Positions 12,869-31,900 of a stretch of 64,000 bases of DNA are shown piece by piece. This DNA comes from Camelus bactrianus (Eukaryota > Chordata > Mammalia > Artiodactyla > Camelidae), in assembly GCF_048773025.1 (NCBI RefSeq), contig NC_133564.1:32994645-33058644 (forward strand), read 5' to 3'. A model generated the notes under the pieces. It was not told the DNA's origin. It did not search any database and saw nothing but the letters and a program-made list of their open reading frames with translations. The position numbers and the translations under genes are program-made. The number at the start of each line of letters is the position of its first letter. The first letter of the stretch is position 1.

Positions 12869-13927
12869 GAAAGAAAATGGAAAGTGACGTTGGTACCGAG
12901 GACATCATCACGTGTGAGCGTGCAAACTGATGAGGCATCCTGATGTATTCTGTGCCTTAAGTTCAGGTTTTCCCTTTGTTAAAATTGTGGCATTTTTTTC
13001 CCTATCCCAACAGACAATCAGATCCCAACTTTCATGGTAACTGAGAACAAAGAAGGAAAGTTAAGATGACACTTAACAGCGTCATTTAGAAACCATATAA
13101 GACATGATCTAAATCGCAGCATAACTGTGCCCACGTCTTTGCTTTGAGCACGCTTTCCTGACAGCTGGGAGGAGGGACCTTCCACCAAGCTCCAGCCAGA
13201 CCAGACCCACACTTGGTCCTGAGGGGGAGCTGCTGTGGGGCAGCTGTCTCGATTCAGCATTCACCAGAAGGCAGCCAGCAGCACACACTCCGACCGTGAG
13301 GCTGAAGGACTAGCCAAATGATCCCCAAACGTTTCATTTTTAATAGTGGGAAGTCTGGGAGCTTTATTGAAAAGATGCTTTCGGAGAAACTCAAAGCTCT
13401 CCTGATCCATTGGTAAAATCTGGCTTCGTAAATCCTGAGATATTAAAAACACAGCAGGCGCACCCTCCCACATGACAATTCCACCTCCTCCAACATGTTA
13501 CAATAAATGGTGGAAAAGCACGCTACCGATTTGCTAATTACTTCAGTTCTGTCGCTCTGCTAAAAGCTCCTGTTTTGCATGCTTCTCCATCAAATAAACT
13601 TAATTGTGTTATGCTGCCCTCAGGTGTCCATTTTTTTTTTAAATATACATGATTAGCTGGCAAAGCAGGATCCTTTGTTAACTTCCAAAGCAGGAAGCTC
13701 TAGCTGTGATATTCAAAGTATGCTTTCATAAACCCCAAACACGGAGCTAATGTAAGTGTTAAAAGTTCAACCTTTAGAGATATTTGAAATATCGCTGGGC
13801 TTTTTCCTGCCACTTGCGTAACACACTGCCACTGAAAAAGGAACCAGAAATAGCATGAAAAAAAAAATATATATATATATGGCAACTGAAAATAATATTG
13901 CAACACACTGGTCTGCAAAGTACAGTT
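12869..13927. other. PSD3 intron, no recognised element
   Basis: Unique-looking sequence with several short frames but no splice-bounded exon recognised. An AT dinucleotide run lies at 13858-13880. Confidence 0.5.
13858..13880. repeat. Poly(A)-AT microsatellite
   Basis: A run of about ten A followed by about seven AT units. Confidence 0.85.
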
Positions 13928-14370
13928 CAGGGATCCTGTTCAGGGTGTCCATGAGGTCAAATCCATTTTTATAATAATAAAAATGTTTTTCAGTCTCTCT
14001 CCCTCAAAGTTACAGAATTTTCTAGACGCTATATGACTTGTGACAGACTGCAAAAGACTACATGCAGAAGCAGAGAATTTAGCTGTCCACCATTAAATCA
14101 AAATTGAAAGAGATCTGCAAAAAAATTTGAAATGCTATTCTTTTCACTAAATTTTAAGTATAATTATTATTCATAAAAATGTATGCTATTCACTTAATGG
14201 GCCTATTAATGCTATTTTTAAATGATTTAATACATATTTATAAATCATCCATTTTAGTTTCTAATATGGTAAATACTGATGAATATAAATAAAAGCTCTT
14301 TGGTGGTCCTCAAAATATTTTCAGAGTATAAAGGGGTCCTGAGACCATAAAGTGTAGAAGTATTGCAGGA
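13928..14370. mobile_element. hAT DNA transposon relic, short copy
   Basis: It opens with CAGGGATCCTGTTCAGGGTG and GAGGTCAAATCC. It contains ATGACTTGTGACAGACTGCA, CATGCAGAAGCAGAGAATT and GAGATCTGCAAAAAAATTTG, and ends near GGGGTCCTGAGACCATAAAG. The same family appears in the opposite orientation at 24845-26151, where its complement gives the GAAGTGGCTACGAGAATCC stretch. Internally deleted and non-coding. Subfamily not named. Confidence 0.65.
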
Positions 14371-19928
<5,558 letters not shown>

Positions 19929-20139
19929 TTAATTCACCATCTCCTGTTGGACTCCTCAATATCATTAAAGCAGCATACCTATGCTTAATTAAGGCCCTGT
20001 GAAAACACAGTACTGCAGCTAGGCACCATTAATCACATCCACTTGGGGAGACAGAAAATGAATAAGAATAAATTATTAAAAGGATCTCAATGCTCAGGTT
20101 TGGGCTCCACTGGTGAGGAAGTATACAATTCCTACCTCT

Positions 20140-20580
20140 GTAGTATATATTGCATACAGTATATATCGTAAGCTTTAGAACAGTATCCCTTGGCCCAGCA
20201 AGTCTGCTTCTAGGGCTTTATACGAACGAAATAAGGATCTACATGAAATACAAGGATCTCCAAAGAAAGACTGCTTATAATGGGGAATGAGTAACTATGG
20301 CCCACCTAAAATATAACTCTTATGTTAAAGTCATCAAAAATGCTGCTCAGGCACACACATTGAAACGGAAAGATACTTCACAATGAAGTATTATATGAAA
20401 AACACATTATATGCAGAATGATTCTACTTAAATATAATACATCTAGAAGAATATATAACATAACATTAAAAGAGGTTAATCTCTAGATAGTAAAATTATA
20501 GTTTTTATCTTTTTATGTATATTTCCTCAATTTTCTATAATACAAGATATGGAAATGAAAATAATTTAATATGTTACTGT
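20140..20580 (+). mobile_element. L1M 3' end in PSD3 intron, antisense to gene
   Basis: The plus strand has the typical old-L1 tail wording: CCCAGCAAGTCTGCTTCTAG, ACTGCTTATAATGGGG, the TTAATCTCTAGATAG stretch, TTTTATCTTTTTATG and CAATTTTCTATAATAC. Diverged and 5'-truncated; borders approximate. Confidence 0.7.
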
Positions 20581-22030
20581 TTACTTTCTGGGAAGAAAGT
20601 GAATTAGGACAGAAGCAAAAGTTAAAGAAAACCAAGATTTGCATCTTCCTCTATTTCCTCTTTGGGTATTAGTTCTCTGGCAAAAAATACATAGGCAGGA
20701 ATAGTTATACTTTTTCTTATAATTCTTTAAAGGAAACATCTAGGTTGACTAGTCCCAGGTACCAGGATCACACAAAAGTGAAATATTGAAATAACCACTG
20801 AAGATCAAAAAATTAAATATTCAGGGATAAAAAGTTGCCCAAACCAGCAAGGTCATTTCACACTTATATGAAAGCATCACTCTCTCTTCTTACTTCATAA
20901 AGAAAACCACTAAGAGTTAAGCTTCTCATTCCCAAACCTGAGAATTAGTTCTCCTTATTCTTGCCTGTAATTCTCAATCCAAATATAGTAGACAAGATAC
21001 AGAAAAAAGTCTTATTAATTTATGTTAAATGTACAGAAAAGCCTTTCAAATTCCTGAATTCCTGAATTAAAGACAGTTTATTTTCCAAAAATATGCCTTT
21101 GAGCATAGTAGGTGATTTCTGTTATTAATATCTCTAGGTAGATGTTACTAAATGCCTAAACGTGTATTTACTCTAGTATTCTAAATACACATGAAACAAA
21201 TTCTTGAAAATATATACAAAGCTCAGCATCCAAGTCTCAAATATCTTTATGAACAGCCAATTGAATACACAAACCCATAGTCCTTGTTTCACTTAGGAAT
21301 GTCAACATCTTCTCAGATTTGAAGAAGTCTGCAATAAAAACAACCCTCTGCTATCCCTTTCACTCTCTAGTCAATGCTGACAGTGATAAAGACAGTGAAT
21401 AGACGGTCTAAGTGTAATCAAAGGAATAAAGACAGTTCCCATTTTACAGATGGGAATGGGACTTCAACAACCAGACAGTTAACTTAGCTACAGTCCGCAG
21501 GGCAGAGGCAGCGGGAGCAATCACTTTAGTCGACGTAAAGCACAGGCACAACGTTAATCAACAAGACTGACAATAAGAGACGATCACAATTCCTGGTGCG
21601 CCTGGTCTCAGGGATTTATGCCAGAATTTGTAAGTTTATGAAAGATACTCCAATTCTAAGTGAATGTGCTTGACTTCAAACCCTGAAAATTCTGCTTGAT
21701 TTTAAGGACTGACATGGAGACATGATCTCTCTTCATAGGGTACATCAACAATTAAACAGTTTAAAGTTGCTTTTTAAAAATATTACAGTACACAAACATA
21801 CGTCATTAAAGTCATAAACCAGAGTCAGCGGCCAGTGTTATAACAATGAAAGTCAAACAAAAGCACCAGACATACCGCAAACTCCAGTGAGATCTGTGAA
21901 CATTTCCAAAACTAACCATACATGCACTGAGCACACGTGCACTTCATCAAGAAGCTGAGAGATCAGGTGCATAAGGAGAAGAAAGAAGAAAACTAGCATT
22001 TCATTTACTACAATGCGCATGGATGTAAAA
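20581..22030. other. PSD3 intron, no recognised element
   Basis: AT-rich sequence between two L1M tails; no exon or repeat recognised. Confidence 0.5.
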
Positions 22031-24253
<2,223 letters not shown>

Positions 24254-24334
24254 CTGAGAGACTGATCCAGTGTCATTCCTGTAAAATCAAAAAACTTCAA
24301 ATATTCTTCCGCAACTAGTTTGCTAAATTCATTG
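24254..24334 (-). CDS. PSD3: PSD3 coding exon: Sec7 domain, N-terminal helices
   Basis: This 81-base exon opens with C, completing the AAC Asn codon split from the preceding exon. It encodes NEFSKLVAEEYLKFFDF and TGMTLDQSL, then leaves AG for the next exon to complete as Arg. The acceptor is CTCTCTTATAG and the donor CTCAG/GTATGATT. This is the second helical segment of the Sec7 fold, ahead of the catalytic motif. It lies only 100 bp from the preceding exon. Of the paralogues, EEYLKFFDFTG matches PSD3 best. Confidence 0.95.
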
Positions 24335-24434
24335 CTATAAGAGAGCAGAACAGACTTGGTTACTAAAATCGGAGCCATCGACACACACACCCCCTCAGGG
24401 GCCCGCTCAGACACCGCCCCGGGACAGAACGTAC
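24335..24434 (-). other. PSD3: Very short PSD3 intron (100 bp)
   Basis: GTACGT donor, pyrimidine-rich tail CTGCTCTCTTATAG and GC-rich interior. 100 bp is near the lower limit for efficient mammalian introns, and the length is not a multiple of three, so retention would shift the frame. It splits the AAC codon for Asn. Confidence 0.9.
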
Positions 24435-24638
24435 TTCTTGCCCAGGTGCTTTGCCACATCCGATCTTTTGAATCTGTCCAGCTGATAAAGGCGTCTGGCC
24501 AGCCTTCTGGCTGCGTCTACGTTGCCGCTGGTCCCGTTGCTGAGGCTCCCCGAGGTCTCCTTCTCCAGAATGTCAGTGCTCCCCATTTCAGATCGAGCAT
24601 CTAGCAGGGCTGTTTTCACCCCAGCATGGCTGTGAGAA
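24435..24638 (-). CDS. PSD3: PSD3 coding exon: linker and start of the Sec7 domain
   Basis: First of four recognisable exons of PSD3 (EFA6D), a membrane-associated exchange factor that loads GTP onto ARF6. The minus strand reads 67 full codons from SHSHAGVKTALL through EMGSTDILEKE to FKRSDVAKHLGK, very close to human PSD3 as recalled. The RRLYQLDRFKRSD stretch opens the Sec7 domain. A pyrimidine-rich tract ending in TTAG precedes it and a GTACGT donor follows. It enters with two bases of a codon already supplied and leaves AA for the next exon to complete as Asn. A second in-frame AG nine bases in (CACAG) could give a 195-base exon ending at 24629. An in-frame Met (EMGST) at 24584-24586 has G at -3 and G at +4. 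My residue count of the human protein suggests the short isoform starts there; that is inference. Paralogues PSD, PSD2 and PSD4 fit less well. Confidence 0.93.
24629..24638 (-). promoter_or_regulatory. PSD3: Tandem splice acceptors, 9 bases apart
   Basis: On the minus strand the sequence reads TATTAG/TTCTCACAG/CC, giving two usable AGs nine bases apart in the same frame. The distal choice adds three residues before the HAGVK stretch. Human PSD3, as recalled, reads GSNAGVK here, which fits the proximal acceptor joined to an upstream exon ending in AG. Which one is used cannot be told from the sequence. Confidence 0.5.
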
Positions 24639-24844
24639 CTAATACAGGAAACAAAGAATACAGAAGGTTTTTCTAGAGTGGCAAAAAGAAAAATAGCTGA
24701 TGAAATTATCATGATAGTACAGAACTAACAAATGAAAAAAACTATTTTAAATAAGAACACCTCCTGCTTAATTATTTATAAAAATATTTTCAGTTACTCT
24801 ATTTTCAACATACTACAGAAGTGATTGCTGAAACCCTCCATGAG

Positions 24845-26151
24845 CAGTTCTTAAATCTTTCAACCCCAGGACCTTTATATTCTTAAAAGTATGGAAGACC
24901 CCAGAGAACTTTGTTTATGTGGGTTATATCTATTGATACTCACTGTATGAGTAATTAAAAACAGAAAATTGAAATTTTAATTCATTTAAAAATACATCTA
25001 TTTCATAAATATAAATAAGACATTTTCATTAAAAATAACTATCTTCTTAAACAGTAAGGTAAAATTTAGTGAAACAAGCAATAGTAATTCACATCTTTTA
25101 CAAATTTCTTTAATGGTTGGCTTATTACTAGAAGACAGCCGGATTCTCGTAGCCACTTCTACATTCAATCGGTAACAATGTATCATTTTGGTTGAAAATA
25201 TTAGGAAAGTCCGGCCTCACAGAGATACTTAGAAAAATAAGGAGCATTTTAACATCCGCAATTGTGGATATTCTTTTTAGACATGACGTCAAAATTAAAC
25301 AAGTGATAGTTTTTTAAAGGTTAGCTGCAATATAATTGAGACACGTATTGATGAATTTCTCGTACTCTTACGTTAAAAAATGTCTCCCACTTTGAGTGGA
25401 TCTTTTACCATGACATGATTCTGCACCATGCATTGGTCATTTGCAAAATATTTGTTGACACACTTCATTATTTAAAAAATCACATTCATTAATGTCACCA
25501 CTAACATCTTCAGAAAAGTCTTCAGGTCTTGGGAAGCTGTCAAACTTTCAGTGGCAGAAACAAGTTTTCCAAAATTCTAATTTTGACCAAGAGCTCAAAT
25601 TTTACCACTGGCAACAAAAATCGACAGTTGGTTTCCTTAAAGCAATAGGTTCAGTCTATTAATTTTCAAGAAAATGTCTGCCCAAACCCACAGTTTATCA
25701 GTCAGACTTTGAAGGAAAAATGGCATTTCCATCAAAAGAAGAGACCAGTTTATAGCTCACAACTCAAATTATGTTAAGAGTGCATTTCCTAGAGAGAACT
25801 ACCACATGCAGAAATGCTTCGTGCATACTTTCCAGTTCATCACATGCGAAATTGAAAAGGCAGGTACCCACGGGTCGAAAAGTAATTAATTTGTATTGCT
25901 TTATCAAGGACATCTTTAGGTGACACTGGCCTCTATTTTGAGTGCATGGCACTGAAGAATACAACAATTAGAGCAGTTTGGTGCCCTGCCCTGATCTGTG
26001 CTGAGGCCCCCACCAGTGCCGCTGTACCACCAGCGCAAGTGTCGACGCCGTGAAAAAGATGACGTTGCACAACAGGATAAAACAATCCTGGCCTCACACA
26101 CCCACTGGAAGGGTCTCAGAAAGCCCCACAGCCACACCCTGGGAACCTCTG
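24845..26151. mobile_element. hAT DNA transposon relic, 1.3 kb, both ends present
   Basis: The left end is CAGTTCTTAAATCTTTCAAC. The right end is the complement of CAGAGGTTCCCAGGGTGTGG. Both are of the hAT type (CAG, then GGTTCTCAA-like). Inside are CTTTGTTTATGTGGGTTATA, ATAGACCTAT-type wording and AACTATCTTCTTAAACAG, shared in reverse with the copy at 13928-14370. Further in are CTGATCTGTGCTGAGGCCCC and GATGACGTTGCACAACAGGA, which match my memory of a longer member of the family. No intact transposase frame; flanking 8-bp duplications are too decayed to claim. Confidence 0.65.
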
Positions 26152-29100
26152 TTCCAGGCCGGTGCTGCAGCATGCATCTGCAACACCAAAACCAAGGAGA
26201 ACACCGCGACTTCCACACCTGCACTTGAATTTCTATCAAAACAAAGCTGTGTTCATGGTAACTCCCATGCTTAAGCAGTCTACCAACACGCTTACTAGAG
26301 ACTAAACCAGACACACAATTTTTCTGCAATGAACCAGGGAGGAAATGTCTCGGACTTGCAGGCCACATAAGGTCCCTGTCACACGTTTCTCTGTTTTTGC
26401 TGTCTTTTCCACAACCTTCAAAAATGTAAAAGCCATGCCAGGCTAGGCTGGAGGGGCCCATCCCCCAGTCTGCGTGGCCCGGACTACCCCACGGCAATTT
26501 ACCGGGCCCGAAGTCTGAGTAGAGAATCATTTATCATCTAAACCAGGACACTCTGAAAAGGAAACCGGGATGATAAAATCATTACACTAAATATGTAATT
26601 TTAACTGTTACAGGATTAAAAAAAAAAGCATTACCAATTTGAGAAAAAAAAATTGGTCGTAAACTTATCACAGCAAAGTGAATACATTCTTAAGTAGAAC
26701 GGCTCAACCTCTGCTTTGTCACTTATTCGACCTAACTTACAACTTCCCATTTCCCACTGATCCATCCACTGGGTGGTAGCCTGGCAGCTTCACTCCCACT
26801 CAGCGCAGCTGGGCTCCTGCACAACCAGAGGTGCGCCCCGGGCCACCCCGGGGGCCGCCCAGACTCCCCAGAGTTCACCATCCCTGGCCCCCCTCTCCAA
26901 GCTCCCTGACCAGCAAGTGCTCCTCCACAAGCTGACTTGAAAGGAGCTACGGGGGGAGGGAACAGAGAGAGAGGTTATCCCACGTTGCCTGGTAGACTCA
27001 ACAGTGTAAAATTTCTGCTCAACTCACACATTCCAGATGACACTGGAGAAGCTGCAAGTACAAAGTGGAGCTTTACGGACCCATGCTGACTTACTTTGCT
27101 GCAACTGTTAATGATAATACTTCAGTTTTTTAAAGTCAAAGTCAAATGCTAAACCGCAGTCAATGCCAAGACAACAGGTATCAACAACTGGGACCAAGCC
27201 AGGAAAGCAGGATGTTTGGTGACCCTCGTGCACAATCCGCCACCTCAAACAATCTTCCAACAGACACACCTACCAAGTAAAACAAACGGCTTCATTATGA
27301 CAAAATCTTCATGGAAATACATTTCAATATTTTTTCGCCCTAAAGTTTCCTTTATGAAGTTCACATTACCAGCCAGTTTTGTGAAATTTATCCCATCAGA
27401 AAACTGAATATTTAATTATTATATAAAGCCAACCTGTAAGTAAACTCAGAGAAAATATTTCTTTTACAGGTCAGCTCATACTTTGTGTTTTCCTAAATAA
27501 GTGGTAAAAATGAAAAATACCTGCTCTAAGAACTATTCTAGTTACAATCAAGTAATTGTATGTAATTAAGAAATAATCTTTAATAATCATGAAAAACCCT
27601 GGAGCTGTGTTCCCATCACTTTCTTACTCTATATATTAGCCACTGGGTAGAAAAAAACAGATGTCAGAGAAAGGATTTTCTTCTCATTTAAACGGCTGCT
27701 TGTTGCTCGCCTCTCAGGGCAAATCCATGGTGTGGACTTGATCACTCCATGGGGACAACCTGACTGCCACACACACGGCAGCACCGCAGGATGCTGTTCC
27801 CATACGAGGGACTTAGCCTCAGGAGCACGTATTTCGTCAAAAGCAGAACTGATTCCAGTCCCTTATGTTTCTCGTGCCTCACGTTCACTGCCTCTCTCCC
27901 CATCCTGCCCAGTCTATTTCGCCCCATTCCCCTCACATTCACCAGAAGGAGGTAATTTTTAAATCTCTACAGATCAAGACTTGGATCTTCTTGAAAACAC
28001 CTTCAGTAAAAAAGAAAATAAGGAATAAAATGAGGGATAAACACTTCCATTCCCAGATGGCTTCACCTTCTGCCCCATTTCATGATTTATGGGAGCACGT
28101 GAACACGGACAGAGATCGCTCCTCTGAAGCGCTGGCAGCCCAGAGGCAGCGCAACTCACCAGCAGAAAGCCGCACACCACGAGCTCATCCCGGGGCCGGG
28201 GCCACGCCCCCCGCAGAAGCCCCTTCCCTGAAGGCTCCGGCTCTGGTCCAGCAGGGCCTCCAAGAACCCGGCTCCCTGTGAGATCATGGTATTATGACCT
28301 CACACTCTTGGCAGTGTTCGTTGCTGGGGTTCTTACAGGAGCCAGAACACAGGGCAGGCTATGGACCAAGAGCAGAAATGACACTGGCAGCCCAGCAGCG
28401 GAGGGAACCCGCTTTGTTTCCAGAACACACAAGACATTGTCCATCCAGTCTGTTGACTATTAGAGGCTTCCTGTAGTTTGAGTTTTCCCTTTCTCTAGTT
28501 CCCTTCTTGCTCAAGTGATTTTAATCTCATGAAGTGAAGTCCTTACCAGTCCCTTAACTATAGAAAAGACTTCCCAAAAGGCTCTCCCTGTGAAGCACAG
28601 GGACGCTTGCCGGGGCCTCTACCCAACACCTCCAAACAAACGCGCCAACTCGCATCGAAGCACTTCCACCAGCACCGTCAAAGGAAGGACCGGGTCGCCA
28701 AGTCTGGTCACCAAGCCTCTCCATAACCTTTTTACCATACTAGGATTACCGCGTTTTCCAAAAAAATTAACAGGACATTCAGCTAAATCTCATCTTCAGA
28801 TAAACTAAAAGCAATTTTTAGCATAAATAATATGTCTCAAATTATCCTAAAAACTATTCATTATTTATCTAAAACTCAAATTTAACTGGGCAGCCTATAT
28901 TTTACCTGGTAACCCTATCTCTTGCATGCTTGTTCTAAACTTCAATATTTGAAGAATTCCAATGATGGTGTTCCTGACATGTCAACGTGTTTCATAGTCA
29001 GATTCCTTCTGAAGGTTTGCTGACTTGCTTCTGTGATTTAATTTTTATTCCTAATGTCTTTCTATTGTTTCATCCAGACCTTCTCTCAGTTGACTATGAT

Positions 29101-30394
29101 CTTCTGATTCTTCCCTAACTTCCTCTAAATACAAAAGGAAAACTCTCCTCTCCGTATTTCCCCCCTTCCTTCCCGGCCTGCACACTGCCGCCGTGCCTGT
29201 GGTAATATGCCTCCTTCACAAACGTCGGGCACAAGATGAAGCCCAGGTTCTGGGCGTGTCATTACGGCCCTTCGCAAGCTGATCATGGCCTCCATTGAGA
29301 CGGGTCACCCCCACTGTCCTCGTGCTCAGGCACACAGAGACGTGAGCTGTGCCCTCACACCCCTTTCCCATGTTCTTCCCTTTGCCACTCTTGTCACCTC
29401 CACCCCAAAACTCTGGGGTTCCCCAAATTCTGCAAACTCTTACTGATGCTACAAGAGCCCATGTGAAATAACAGCTTTCCTAAGAGGCATACTCCAACCC
29501 CGCCGCTGCTGTCTCCGAGCACCTGGATATCCCTTTGCTACAGCTCTGCCTTTTGAAGGGCCCATCTCTCTCCCGACCATTACCTTCAACTGCACTTTGC
29601 AGCCACATCACAAGGGTAGGGCAAAGTTACTCAGAAGCCCTCTGTGAAAAGAACGCAGAACTCAGCCATCAGCGCGCCCCCATCCTCCGTGCTCTGTGCT
29701 CTGTCGGCAATGACACGGGGCACTAACCTTCCAGTTCAGTATAACCAATCCTGGCATCAGCAGAGGGTACCAGATACACTGTCTTACTTCATATTTACTT
29801 AGACTTTAAATCTGTTTTAATTCTTTAAATTTTTATTTAATTAAAAAAAAACTAGGTGGCAATAAAACTAGGATAAAAAAAGAAACCAGGCCAAGGTGCC
29901 CCCCTGCGTCTATGAAGAGTACCCTGGGAGCCGTGCACAGAAACCAGCAACAGCCAGCCACCTAGTTCAGTTTCACCCAAAAGCTAGCCAAAGGCAGGTC
30001 AGAAGAATCCCAAAGAGTGAGAGGGAACGACTCCAGCCGCAAGTGGAACAGAGGGACGGAAGGCAGCAGTATGACCCTGTTGCCATCCTGCAGACACGGA
30101 CGCCTGGAAGCAGCAGACTCGGGGAAGCCGGTACAAACGTACAGCTTCCGTGGCCAGAACGAAAGGCAGTCACGAAGAGTTAAGCGCTGCACCACACGCG
30201 GGATGGACTTTACACCCTGAAGCAAGCGCGCATCGCCGCTGAGGAGGCAAGGGAAGTTGCGCCGGCCACCATTATGCGTGGCGTGCACTTCTCAGATCTT
30301 GAGGGAAACGAGTAAGAGATTACTCTCAGCTACACTTCCAGGGGTCGCCAGTCAGCTGATAGCATCTGGCATTGGTTAAAGCCTAGGATTAGTG
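26152..30394. other. Large 5' intron of PSD3, mixed composition
   Basis: No exon recognised. GC-rich patches at about 26810-26890 and 28120-28290. The part from about 29300 to 29720 has wording like the sense strand of an L2 3' region, too diverged to annotate firmly. Open frames of up to 138 codons on the plus strand lack any recognisable domain. Confidence 0.45.
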
Positions 30395-30530
30395 CTTCCA
30401 AGGGATTGTCCCATCTAATCCTCAGTAATACTACAAAACAGGTAGCAGTATACCCATTTCACAGGAGGAACCTGAGGCACAGAGCGGGCCCAGACAGTGG
30501 ACTCCGATACCCACGTCTTTTACAGCCTCT
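30395..30530 (-). mobile_element. MIR SINE relic
   Basis: Complement of the MIR 3' half: CATCTAATCCTCAGTAATAC, the CCCATTTCACAGGAGGAACC stretch and CTGAGGCACAGAGCG. Confidence 0.7.
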
Positions 30531-30584
30531 GCCACTATCCGTCTTGCTACTGCAGGTCACTTTCTGGCACGTGCATTTTTGCTG

Positions 30585-30792
30585 ATTCAACAAATGTTTA
30601 ACAAACTCCCTACCACATGCCACACGCCACACAATGTTTTAGGTCCTTAGAATATTCCAATAAACAAAACAAAACAAAAACCCTTCTATAAGAGTAAAAA
30701 TAAACAACAAACATAATAAATGAGTAAAGTACGTAGTATGTTAGACGGTGAAAATTCCTATGGGGGAAAAAACAGAGCAAAGAAAGAGATCA
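30585..30792 (-). mobile_element. L2 LINE 3' end, first part
   Basis: Complement of the L2 tail (TTCAACAAATGTTTAACAAA, CACAATGTTTTAGGTCC, AACAAAACAAAAACCC). It is interrupted after AGATCA by an L1 tail and appears to resume at 31080. Confidence 0.65.
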
Positions 30793-31079
30793 GACAGAGA
30801 CCAAAGCAGCGGTTACCAGCGGTTACCAGCGGGGAGAGGGAAGGGGAGGGACAAGACGGCGGTAGCGAATTAAGAGGTACAAACTACCATGTATAAAAGA
30901 AATAAGTAACACGGATGTTGTACGGCGCAGGGAAACACAGCCATTACTTTGCAATAATTTTAAAAATTTTAATTTTAAGAATTTAATAACTTACAAAAAT
31001 ACTGAATCATTAAGTTGTACACCTGAAACAAATATAATATTGTAAACTGACTATCCTGCAAACAAAACAAACAAAAAAT
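30793..31079 (+). mobile_element. L1 3' tail inserted in an L2
   Basis: GGTTACCAGCGGGGAGAGGG, ACTACCATGTATAAAAG, GTTGTACACCTGAAAC and AATATAATATTGTAAACTGA are the standard artiodactyl L1 tail, ending in an A-rich AAACAAAC tract. AGATCA flanks it on both sides (30787-30792 and 31080-31085) as a possible target duplication. An 11-bp unit (GCGGTTACCAG) is doubled near its start. Confidence 0.72.
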
Positions 31080-31900
31080 AGATCAAGAATCCGATTTTGG
31101 GGCTGGGGTAGGTACATTTTTATATCAAGTGGTCAGGGGAGGTCTGGGCACTCTGAAGAACGGAACTGCCATCAGTTAAGGTAGGAAGGACCAGAGCCGG
31201 CACAGGTTTTGAGGGAAAGAAGTCCCACTTGAGACATGCTAACTCTGAGCTGTCTGTCTATCAGAGGTCTGAGGAGAACGAGGACACGAGGAACTTGAAG
31301 CTTTCAGGAAAGACAGGAGCCAGGGCCCCCCTCCAGCGACTTCTCAGACTGCGGGCCTCAGCACCTTCTCCGTAAGGTGAAGCTGAGTCTAATGTGATGA
31401 GAGGACACTGAGCCACCCCTGCAGCGCACGGGCAGCCACAGCAGAGCTAAAGAGCGGGAAAGGTTGTGACCGGGTGTGGGTTTTGATAGGATCACTTTGG
31501 CTTGTCCAATGGACGAAAAAACTGTAGGGGGAGAAAACTGAAGGCGGAGGAACCTGCTGGGAAAGTTACTGGAATAGTCTCGTCAAGGGACAACAACCTG
31601 AATTGAAAGACAGTTCATGTGACTATGAAAGAACAGCCTGCTCTGAAAGATATTTAGAAAGCAAAAGGGCAGAACATAACGAGTGACTTGGGATGTGTGT
31701 GAAGTTGGACTCAGAGAGGGCAGAAGGGGAGATTTAGACTCAGAGTCTGGACAGTAAGTGATGCCACCAACCAGGATAAAGAACAAAAAGGGAGGAAGAG
31801 GGAATGTATAAGGCGGGGGTGGTGAGGGGAGAGAAAGAAGGCACTAGAGAGGGAGAGCCCTCGAGCACACAGAGAGAAACTGGAGACAGGAGGAAAGACC
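31080..31900 (-). mobile_element. L2 LINE relic, second part
   Basis: Complement of the L2 C-terminal coding region and UTR: GATCACTTTGGCTTGTCC, ACTGTAGGGGGAGAAAACTG and TACTGGAATAGTC match the remembered L2 wording. The right border is unclear. Confidence 0.5.

Noticed and set aside
25916-26530. 204-codon open frame on the minus strand
   Set aside because: It starts outside and runs into the hAT relic; the translation shows no transposase or host domain that I recognise.
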